A stretch of DNA of 29,464 bases from Syntrophomonas_B sp035447945 (GTDB lineage Bacteria > Bacillota > Syntrophomonadia > Syntrophomonadales > Syntrophomonadaceae), in assembly GCA_035447945.1 (NCBI GenBank), contig DAOTHZ010000021.1, positions 1 through 29,464 of the forward strand, written 5' to 3'. Below, piece by piece: positions 1 to 10,600 of this stretch. The notes beneath the pieces were generated by a model, which worked only from the letters and a program-made list of their open reading frames with translations, did not search any database and was not told the origin of the DNA. Both the position numbers and the translations under genes were made by a program. Each line of letters begins with the position of its first letter. Positions within the stretch are counted from its first letter, which is position 1.

Positions 1-110
1 TACGATATGCGTTCATCACCGGCAATGAGAGCAGTGTGTTCAGGCTTTTGTGCTGCTGCTTGCTTCAGGTAGTCCGACAACAACTTCAAAGCTCCTTCTG
101 TATGGCTCAT
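1..110 (-). CDS. AMP-forming acyl-CoA synthetase, N-terminal fragment
   Basis: The minus strand encodes 36 residues from an ATG at 110 before the window ends. The sequence contains KPEHTALIAGDERIS, typical of the first conserved stretch of AMP-binding (ANL superfamily) acyl-CoA ligases, where a peptide of the form 'ALI.GDxxISY' precedes the 'TYxEL' segment. A strong ribosome binding site (AGGAGG, 8 bases before the ATG) fixes the start. Family members activate a carboxylic acid to its CoA thioester with ATP. The acyl-CoA dehydrogenases and CoA-transferase further along fit a carboxylic-acid degradation region. The catalytic motifs lie outside the window, so the substrate is unknown and the assignment rests on a short stretch. 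Confidence 0.7.
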   Translation of the reverse strand, partial: MSHTEGALKLLSDYLKQAAAQKPEHTALIAGDERIS

Positions 111-345
111 TAAACCACCCTCCTTTTTCGTTCGCTTGGCCAACAATGGAAAAAAGAAAATACAACCCTTTTTTGGATATTCATTCCTGCGAATAAATAA
201 TATGCGATTGAAAGATCGGGTATGTATATATTTTTGTCTAAATATTCAGAAAAATCAATTAATAATTTTAATCTCGTCCGCAACGATGACAGGCAAAGAG
301 CAATCTATTATGATTTAATCAATTGATTACATTGACAAGGGCGGG
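111..345. other. AT-rich divergent intergenic region
   Basis: This gap separates the leftward acyl-CoA synthetase from the rightward metallophosphoesterase and should hold at least the leftward promoter. On the minus strand an AT-rich stretch around 225-275 contains ATTAAAAT and, further on, GAATATTTA. These loosely resemble the element upstream of the dehydrogenase genes, but the spacing differs. No convincing -35/-10 pair was found. Confidence 0.4.
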
Positions 346-1503
346 ATGATTTTGCCGGAAACGATAGGAGCAAGCGCCAGGATTGCAGTGATTGCTATTT
401 TTCTCTTGCTGTGGGGTGGATTAAATTATTATTTGGGCTGGCGCGGCTGGCACTATTTTGGCGATTATATCAATCCCTATAGAAGTCTTTATTGGGTTTT
501 ACTGATATTTCTGGCCTCTACTTATTTTTTGGGCAGATGGGGCAACCACCATTATCCCGGCGCTGTCAGCGATGCGCTGATTTGGCTCGGTTCCTACTGG
601 ATGGCGTTTCTGTTTTATGCGCTGCTGCTCAATGTGCTGATTGATCTGCTTAAGGTGTTGGACAGGGTCTGGCGGTTTATGCCGGACTGCCTGCATCATG
701 CTGCCGGCCCGATTGCCGCGGCCTTATTTCTGCTGATCATTCTTGGTCTGGTGTATGGAACAGTCAATGCCCATCGACCGGTGGTTACCCGGTATCATAT
801 TCATGTTGAAAAACCGGCCGGGGAACGGGAAAAGCTTCATATTGTAATGGTATCGGATATTCATCTCGGCAATATTGTGGGTCGGGATCGTCTGGAGGGC
901 ATGGTGAAACAGATAAACCAGATGCAGCCGGAAATCGTGTTGTTGGCAGGAGACATCATCGACGGTGACATCAGACCTTTTGAACAACAGGCCATGGGGG
1001 AACTGCTGAGAGGAATTCATGCTCCGTTGGGGGTTTATGCTGTGCCGGGCAATCATGAATACCTGGGCGGACAATACCGACAGCTTTTGGCGGCACTACA
1101 AGACAGCGGAGTGGTTGTCCTGCGGGATCAAGTTTTGTTGCTGGACGGTTTTTATCTGGCAGGCCGCGATGATAAAATCAGCCGGCAAAGAAAACCGCTG
1201 GCGGAAGTCTTGGCAGGGGTGGATCATGCATATCCGATCATACTGCTGGATCATAACCCCGTCGATATACAAGAATCCCTCTCCAACCGAGTCGACTTGC
1301 ATTTGTCGGGACATACTCATGCGGGTCAAATGTTTCCGTTAAAATTCTTTACGGCAAGGATTTTTGAACAGGATTGGGGCTATTTGCAAAACGGTGCGTT
1401 GCACGTCATTGTTTCCAATGGATACGGGACCTGGGGTCCCCCCATCCGCATCGGTAATCGGCCGGAGATCGTAGAAATATTAATCACTTTTCAAGGAAGA
1501 TAA
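346..1503 (+). CDS. Membrane-anchored metallophosphoesterase (YkuE/YaeI type)
   Basis: The product has 385 residues. The first about 145 are hydrophobic, with roughly four membrane segments (about 12-32, 46-64, 79-104, 120-140). The C-terminal half is a calcineurin-like phosphoesterase with all metal-binding motifs: D171-x-H173, GD203xxD, GNH237E and GHTH (G322-H325), plus a late His in LLDHNP. Relatives such as B. subtilis YkuE and E. coli YaeI (LpxH-like) are two-metal phosphoesterases at the membrane. The topology should place the catalytic domain on one face of the membrane, but which face cannot be read here. The ATG at 346 lies directly against the GGGCGGG purine run. A TTG at 352 would have about 6 bases of spacing and may be the true start. 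The substrate is unknown. Confidence 0.85.
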   Translation: MILPETIGASARIAVIAIFLLLWGGLNYYLGWRGWHYFGDYINPYRSLYWVLLIFLASTYFLGRWGNHHYPGAVSDALIWLGSYWMAFLFYALLLNVLIDLLKVLDRVWRFMPDCLHHAAGPIAAALFLLIILGLVYGTVNAHRPVVTRYHIHVEKPAGEREKLHIVMVSDIHLGNIVGRDRLEGMVKQINQMQPEIVLLAGDIIDGDIRPFEQQAMGELLRGIHAPLGVYAVPGNHEYLGGQYRQLLAALQDSGVVVLRDQVLLLDGFYLAGRDDKISRQRKPLAEVLAGVDHAYPIILLDHNPVDIQESLSNRVDLHLSGHTHAGQMFPLKFFTARIFEQDWGYLQNGALHVIVSNGYGTWGPPIRIGNRPEIVEILITFQGR

Positions 1504-1650
1504 TCGGATTAAAGCATACTTGTACACAGAATCAGCGGGAGTTTTCCTGCCAAGAGGAGAAAGAAAAAGAAAAATGAACGGAATGGAGAATCAGGAAGGT
1601 ATTACCATGTTTTGCTGGTATCGTTTTAAAAACTGACAGGGGGTTTGTTT

Positions 1651-4600
1651 ATGTTTTCGCGTTTTAACATTCATCCGCATCTTATTAGAAAGCGAAGAAG
1701 GATCGGTTTGTTTTTGACAGCCTTGCTGCTGTTGCAGGTTTTAACACCCGCCTTGCTGGCGTCACCGGTCCAATCCGCAGAAGAGATGCAGCCACTGCCG
1801 GGCAGGATCGCATTATTTCATGCAAGCGCGGTCCCGGCATTGGTTTCACCGGGCCGGCTATCAACCCCGGAGGAGAATGCCAACCAGTTAAATAACATCA
1901 CGACGCAGAAGGATGCGTTATCCTCCTTTGCATACATAAACGACAATGCCGAAATCCTGGTTGCAGAAGGCAATCAACAAGACATAACATTACCTCCCAA
2001 AACGCCTCAGCCAGAGGTGGGGATGGCAACAAAACCTGCTGTTGCTGCCCGGGAAATCATTGTATGTTACGAGAATGATGAGTCTTTCGGGATGCGTCCC
2101 CAGTCTCTGGAGGAAGAGAACGGGACGCCCAAAGAGAATACTCGGCTGTCAGTTGTTGCTTTGTCAGCAGAGGATGATCCGGTCAGTGTCATCGAACAGC
2201 TGGAAGAGGATCCGGCAGTAAAATATGCCGAGCCCAACTATATCCTGCAAGCCCAGGTTGCGCCCAATGACCAGAGCTATGTTGATCAATGGGCGTTGTC
2301 TGAGATCAATGCCATATCCGCCTGGGATACAGCGGTAGAGGCTGAAGGTGCTCTCGCGCCGGTTACGGTTGCGGTTATTGACAGCGGCGTGGATGGCAAT
2401 CATGAAGATCTGGCGGGAAAAATACTGCCTGGATACAACACCGTTGGCGGGGTTAACAGCGCTGACAGTTCTGATGACTCCGGTAACGGACACGGGACTC
2501 ACATTGCTGGCGTCATTGCTGCGCAAACCAATAACGTGACTGGGGTGGCCGGAGCCAGCGGCAATTTGCCGGTTGATGTCCTTCCTGTCAAAGTGCTGGA
2601 CAAGGCCGGTTATGGGACCATGTATGACATTTCCATGGGCATTCGCTATGCAGTGGACTGGGCAGAGATGAACAACCGCAAAATCGTGATCAATCTCAGT
2701 CTGGGAGCTCGTCTGCCCGACTATCCCATGACTTTGGCCGCAGCGGTACAATATGCACAAGATAAAGGAGCGCTGGTGGTGGCGGCCGCCGGTAACGACA
2801 AGGCCGGACTGGAGAGCTTTTATCCTGCATGTCTGCCCGGGGTGCTTGCAGTTGCCGCTTCAGGCAAAGATCATCACATGGCCGGTTTTTCAAATTATGG
2901 CGATATTCCTGCTCCCGGGGTTGACATCCTGTCGACCCTGCCCGGCAACCGTTATGGCAGATTAAGCGGGACCTCCCAGGCGGCTGCTTTTGTATCCGCC
3001 ACTGCTGCCATGCAATGGTCGGCCTATCCGGATAAAAGTGCGGCCCAAGCCCAGGAAGCCTTAATCAGCGGTCGCAGTGACTACCCGGAGGGGTGTAAAG
3101 TGTACTATTGGGGTACGGTTTGCAGTTACCACTATTATGTCCTCAATGCCAACCAGGCTGTCTACAATCTTGGTGAGGAACAAAACATTTATGATACCAT
3201 TGAATTCGCCAACACCGCCTATGATGCTCATTTGTCCGGTGAAATTCCTTACATCGCCAAAGTCAGCAATCCAGCCAAGGTGGCAGAAGTGCAATTCTGG
3301 CTGAATCCGTATGGGGAAAGTATTCATTTGGGGACAGTAACCGGTCCGCTGGCCAGCGGGATTTACACGTACCAGTGGGACAGCACTGCTTTACTCAATG
3401 GCAAGCCGCTCCCGGACGGGGAATACACTGTGGAAGCCCGTTCCATGGATAGCTCTGGCGTTCAATTGGCTGCGTGCTCATATGATTTCAAACTTGCCAA
3501 TGAATCCAGCAGCGGCTTGCATCTTGCCGTAAAAAAACCGGATGCTTCCTTGGCTGCCGGAGCCTTGGTGGGGGTTTATCATCGTTATTTTAATGAAGAC
3601 TATGGACAAATTGTGTATGAATGCGTTTGGGAGGATGAGGCTGATCTCCAAGGTCAGATCAACATCCCCAACGCTATGGCTAAAGACGGCAATGACTACC
3701 TGGTCACAGCACTGGGCACGGAACCGAATTTCTTCTATTATGAAACGCTGCGGGCGCCCGGCACTTATATCCTGGACGGCACTGCCAGCCAGGCAGTGGG
3801 TCTGAAAGGATTGAAAACAGACGGTACTGCGCTGGGCAATGCCATTATCATGGCTGATCTGCTGGAAGCCAGTTTCGCGGATGCCAATCCTTCCCCTGGC
3901 GTTGCCTACGAGCTGCAGGAGAAAAAAGTAGCCGTACTCAACGCCGCTGGTGAAGCGACACTGAATCTCAGCCCGGGACGATACAATTTCCGTCTGCTGG
4001 ATGAAGAAAGCACATATTACCTGGTGCAGCATGATGTACTGATTGATACAACAACCACGACGATCGATTTCACTCCGCAGTCGGGTGATGTAGCAACCGT
4101 AAAGCTGGCTTCTGACAGCGATTATTACAGTTCAACTTTGCTGCTCAAGGACAGCGGTGATGATTATTACGGTTTTAAGGAAATTAACAGCGACACTTGC
4201 CTGACGGTTACTCCGGGCAGTTACAATGCAGTTATAAAAGCAATCAAACGTGATGCGGAAAATAATATAGAATGGAACTGGGGACTGGAATCTCCGAATA
4301 TGGACCTGGCAGCAGGTGACAAAAAAGTTTTGCAGTTTGGTACACCGCTCAGCGGCTCATTGAGCCAATGGCAGGATGAAATGCCTGTCGCCGGGGAGAG
4401 TTACTGGATGAATCCGGCCTTTAATGATGCTTTTGGCAACACCACCACCGGGATTGCCTATCAGTCCTATACACCAGCATCTTTGCCGGCGTCTGCCCAA
4501 AGCAGCGGTTCTGTCATAGCTCGAATGGTGGCCGACAAACCGGCGGAAAAGACTGACCCATCTGGCAGTACACCGCAGGAAGAACAAATCTATGTTTATG

Positions 4601-7600
4601 AACGCAGCCGAGGCGACTTCGTTTTAAGTACCCAGGCAGTAAGCTACATCCGTCCTGCGATAAGAATTTATGACCCTCAAGGGGCACAGGTCATGCCCCA
4701 AACTTCTTATGAACAGACCTGCAGTTATTCTTTTGCCGAGTGGTATATTCCTGCGCAGCAATCACCCGGTCAGTATTCTGCCCAGGTATATCTGGATGCA
4801 GGCACTCTGACCAACGGCACCTGTGAAAGTCCACCTTTCCTCTTTACGGTGCAGGCTGAAGCGTCATCAAATATCGAACCGAGCGTCAATGTAACGCTGC
4901 TGGATCGGATGGGTGAACCGATGACAGGAGCCAGCGTTGACTTAATGCAATTACATGACGGACAGTATCGCATCCTGGATAGCAGTACCGCTGATGAAGC
5001 GGGCCAGGCATCCTTCTATTCGGAAATTGCAAAAACCGGATCCTATGCGCTGAAAATTTCCGGGATGAGTGCCGATCCCCTGGTGATTGATTCACTCAGC
5101 GAACCACTGGCTCTGCTTGTGCCTTTGACGGCGGGCACCGTTCCGCTGAATATTATGGTGGATGCTTCCCGGCAGGTATTACATCGCATCAGTCTGGCGG
5201 CCCAGGATCAAACCCTTCAACCGATTACCAGCGACAGTCTGTACTATTATGGCTATCGTTTGGATGAGCAAGGGAATGAATCCTTGGTTTTTAAAACTCC
5301 CTATGAAGGTGAAAATGTGGCCGTTTGGCTTGCCCCAGGGGAGTATCGTTTTGAAGCCAGTGTAAACAACCAGTATTCGATAGCGCAATCGCTGGGTACA
5401 TCAGCACCGGCAACGCAGGATCTGAAGGCGCAGGGGTATCTGGATCCTCTCTATTTGCTTACACGTGAGGTCCAGGTAAGTGCTTCCGGGGAAATCGTTT
5501 TAGGCGGCAGCGGATTAGGCAAATTAGATCTTTTACTCACCGAATTAGGAGACTCCTATGACTATTATCTGGGCGGAGCCGCCTTTTACCGGCAAGGACA
5601 GACAGAGACAACGCTATTCAAACCTTTCAAGGATCAGTCCATCTATCTTACGCCCGGAGCCTACCAGGCGGAAGCCGTACTGATCCGCAATCATTATGAC
5701 GGACAATGGGATTATTGGCTGGGCCAGCAACTGGACATTCAAGCCGGCAGTGAATCAATTTGGGAAATGAATGACAACTTCACAACTCAAATCAACCTTG
5801 CTGATGACACTTATGCGCTCAACCAACAACTGACCAGCAGCCACTTGATCAAAGATGACAAGGACAATCGGCTGCTGGCGATGGGTTTGAATTTTGAATT
5901 TTACAACACTTATTTGCCCAGCAGTATGAGCGAGCGCTCAACCGCTGCCCTGACGGTGCAGAATCAGCCGCTGGAAAAAATGGCTCCGTTTTTTATAATT
6001 AAAGATCCACAAGGGCAAGAAGTATATCGTTATCGTGATGCGGATCCCAATTTCAATGCTCTTTCTTACTGGTGCTGGAATGAAGACGGCCGTATCACAG
6101 CCCTGAAAGAACAGGGTACCTTTTATACCGGCAAGTATCAGATCCCGGAGAATGCCACCGGCGGGACTTACATGGCAGCCCTGGAGTTGGGCGTCGGTCC
6201 GCAGGGGATTATCACAGCACAGACCCCTTTCAGTGTTGCAGCAGTACCATCGGCACCTACCCTGGAGGCGTTTGAGGCTCCGACCAGAGCCGAGAAGATT
6301 AGCCTCTCCGGCAATGCCCTGCCTGCGGCGACAGTCTACCTGCAGTATCGATTCAACCAGGGAGAGGTTGTCGCGCTGGGGAATGTCAATGCCGATGCAG
6401 AAGGGAAATTTACTTTTGCTGATATCAGCCTGGCTGATGAGGGAAGCTATGAATTCAGTGCATACGCCAGCCTGGGTGGTCTGACGGGAGAAGTCTGTTC
6501 ACCGCAGGTGCTGGTGGTGGACCGCACCGCTCCAGGCAGTCCGCTTGAGCCTGTCGCAGTTGGCCAGGATTTCAGCCATATTTTGATCAGCTGGACAGCG
6601 CCATCTGATACGGACATTGATCATTATCTGGTTTACCGGGAAGATACCCTCCTGGGAACAGTTGCCGCAAATGCTCTCCGGCAGTTCCTGGATACAGGAC
6701 TATCCTCGGAAATCGATTACCTTTATGAGATCATCGCGGTTGACCAGGCCGGCAACCAGTCGGAGGCAACTGCGGTCAACGGGCGAACGGCATCCAGCGG
6801 AGATCAGATGAAACCCTCTGCGCCTGGTGAGTTGAGGCTGAATGATGCCCCGACCTCTGCCAACGTAACCCTGACCTGGACAGCCGCTACGGACAATATT
6901 GCCGTTGTCGCTTACAAGGTCTGGCGCAGCATGGATGGAGCAGAACCAGTGCTTCTGGCCACGACAGAGCAGCTGAGTTTCAGCGATGACAATCTGCTGG
7001 CGGAGACAACCTTTGTTTATACGGTTTCCGCTCTGGATGAAGCCGGCAATGAATCATCGCCCAGCAATCCGCTGATGGTTACCACCCCGGCTTTACAGTT
7101 TACTTCCATTAGTTATTCGGTGCCGAGAAACATGAATGGGCTGATTAAAGAAGAAGCCAGTATTACCGTAAATTTGGCTGCACAGTATAAACGCAAAGCT
7201 ACGGCTGAATTGATCTATACCAATTGGTATGATGAAACCGGAACGCTGTTGAATGAACCACAGGAACGAACATTAATCATGGAACTTCCCATATTCCAGG
7301 AATATACCTCTCTGGGAACAGCCTCCTACCGCGGGAGTTTTCAATTCCCGGCTGGAACAGAGCAATTGTTGTCAGTCAAGGCGACGCTGCGTGATGAAGC
7401 CTCCCATAGTGTGACCGCAACAGCTGACGCTCTGCCTTTGTTCTTTACAGGCAGGCTTGAATTGATCATGGCTGAAGAAGCTTTGACTTCAGGTTTGTTA
7501 GATGATGCAACCGCGGAAATCTGGAGCGAGACGAAAAAAAGTGGCACCAAGACAAGCCTGTCCGCAGAAGGCGTTTTCACTTTACGGAATCTGACTCCGG

Positions 7601-10600
7601 CCGATGACTATTCGTTGCGCATCACAAACCAGAAAGGGCAATTGTTGAAAGAGCAAAGCGGCTTGCACGTAATTGCGGGCCAAAACGCACAGATCCCCAT
7701 GACGACAAGATTACCGGCTTCGCTTGATGTGCAGGTTATTGATGCCCAAAGCGGTGAGCCCGTACCAGGGATTGCAGTTTACTTTAACCATGCGGATGAA
7801 TCACCTCAGGGCATGGGTTTGACGGATGAAGCAGGATGGGTAAAAAACAATCAAGGCCAGCGCCCGGCCATCCCCATTGCCTTGTCGGAAACCATCCTGC
7901 AGGGCAGGGTTCAATTTACTCCCGCGCAACAAGCGGTATATTCCCATGCAGAAAGACTGCGGACAACCTTGGAGCCGGGCCTGAATCAAGCGATGATTCA
8001 ATTGTACAAAAGACCGGTGGGTATCCTGCAGGGAAAAGTGACAGATGATGCAGGCAAAGATCTTGCAGAGGCTACCATTACAGCGGTTCAGTATGTGGAG
8101 GAAAGAGCAGTCAGCAAAACCGTATTAACTGATGCCAATGGAAATTATTCGTTGGAATTATTGTCCGGGATCAATAGTGAGATCAGCTTCCGTCACCGGC
8201 GTACCAGTCCGGTAGAGGATCAGGAAGTTTTCATCAACGATAACACGGTTTTAAATATGGTGCTGCCTGCCCAGGCGGCAGTCACCCTGAACGTATTTAC
8301 CAAAACCGCTGAGAATGCAGAACCGGTACCCCTTATGCTCGACTGGCGGGTGGCGGTTCATTTCCGAATCAATATTCAAAATCTCAGGACCAGAAGCGTC
8401 GCTTCCTGCTATTCAACCTGGCCCAACGTGATCCTGCCTGATGGGCAAGCCGGTGATCAGATAAAAATCACTGTCGACGGTTATGAAGGCGGTTATTCAA
8501 AGCAGGAGCAGATCGTTACCCTGGATGCATATCGCTATGCAGAAGCTGATATTACCCTTACCCAACAGGGGAAATTACGTGCCAGCATCTATGACACAGA
8601 CGGGTCAAAACAGTACGGTGAGCGTTTAAATGTAATGCTGTATCGCTATGATGAAAATGTCTGGAAAGGAGCCGGCTCACTGTACGAGTACGGCGGCGGG
8701 GAAAAGACTTTTGGACCGATACCGGAGGGCAATTACCGGGGCGTTCTTTATTGGGGACCGCGCCTGCCGGTCGTCCAAAACGGCCGGGACGAATTCGCCA
8801 TCGAAGGGTCCAAAATCATTGAAGATATCGTAATCCGCAATGGAGAAACAACCGAACTGGGCAACATTGTCCTGCCTTTCATTCTGCCCTGGCACAGCCA
8901 GAGCGGCTATTTCAAAGGCCAGGAAGGCAACAGTTTCTCGGCCAGTATGCGCGAGGCAGCTCCCAACAGCGTCGTGACGCTGCGGGCCAGCTATCGTTAC
9001 AGCGGCAGTCAGAGCAATCAGCCCCAGGATATGAAACTCAGTCTCAGCATCCCCCGCGGAGCGACCCTGGTTCCTGACAGCATTCAGGTGAGAGCGGAAC
9101 AGGGGGCGGCTTCAGTTCCCGTCATCGAAGATACGCAAATCAGTATGAATCTTATTCCGGAAGCGGAAACAAATTCATCAGTCTCCGGCGTGGTCAGTTA
9201 TCAGGTTCGCCTGAGTGCCTATCCGGATTGGCCTACAGCAGGTGCCCGGGCCTGGATGGAATTTTCGGCCGGGAATCGTACTTACAATGAAGATCTGGGC
9301 AATCTCGAGATCGCAACGCCTTATGTGTCGGTAGAGGCACCTTCGCCGGTGATCAGCAGAAATATTAAAATCACCGGGCAAGCGCTGGCTGATCAGCATG
9401 TGCGGGTATACGACGGGGAATATTTCCTGGGTGAAGCCACGGCCAATCGTTATGGGTTATGGCAGATGCAAGTGCTTCTTCCTGATCGGGGCCAGCCGGC
9501 CATGCACTTTCTCAACGCCCAAACCGGGGAGGGGGAAAGTCTTATTGGTTCTCTGCCGGTACGGGTTGTTTTCGATCCCAATCATCCGACCATCATCCGC
9601 TTTACCATGCAGCAGACGGATGGACGATTGGTGGAAATCGATCCGCAGCTGGGGGTGGCTTCGTTCCCATACGTATTTGTGCCGGGCATGAATTTCACCT
9701 TCAACATCACCTTTAACAACCATCAGGCGGTGGAAGAAGTTGCCCTGATCGGCAGCAATGAACGTTCCGACCGAACCTATCCGGCAGTCTGGAACGAAGC
9801 CGAACAATGTTATTCGGTCACGGCCAAATTTGAATACTATAGCGGCACACCAGGGGATCTATACGTCAGTTACAAAATTAAGGATACGCCTTATCAGCCG
9901 GTCATTATCCCTTCCAGCGAGGAAGAAATAAGAGCACTGGACGAGGAACTGCGCCGGGCTATGCCGCAGCCGTGGCGGGATGCAACGGTAACGGTGGATG
10001 ACCCTGGACAGGTGACTGAGCCGGGCAGCGGACCTAATCCGAGCCCGCAGATCAACATCGCTTTAAACGATAATCCGCAGCAGTTATTGAAGATCACTTT
10101 TGGCTATAACGAGATCAGTGATTTTGCTGCCAATCCAGCGATACCGATGATTGGTATCTCCAATGGCAGCAGTGTTTCCAATCTGCAGGACGTAATTACC
10201 GAGCTTCCCAATGGCGGGTTCCGTCTGCGCCGGAGCTGCGTCGTCCCGGCTAGTGTACTTAATGATTATCTTGCCGCCGGCAGTCAGAGTTTTTCCGCCC
10301 AGGCCAGCAACTCGGTTGAGTTGTGGGTCATGGCCGAATCGCCTTATGAAGGCGGGATGCAGTTGGCCGACTTGTATGATACGGTCAAATCGGGTTTTGA
10401 TTTTAAAGACAAACTGGATGAATTGAGTGCTTTTCAGGATCAGGCGGCCAGAAGCTGCAACAGCGGTGCGGCAGGATATTACAATGACATGGCGGAACAC
10501 CTGGCCGATACTGCCATGATTAATTTATCCATCAAGTATACCCTGCAGGTGGGCGGGATAGCGTTGGGACTGACCGGTGTTGGGCTTATTGGTACCGCCG

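Noticed and set aside
136..318. 60-codon open frame in the divergent intergenic region
   Set aside because: No ribosome site, AT-rich composition and no recognisable protein features; it lies in the likely promoter region.
1574..1636. 20-codon frame just before the giant protease gene
   Set aside because: The GAGGAG upstream is too far from its ATG (about 14 bases) and the peptide has no features.
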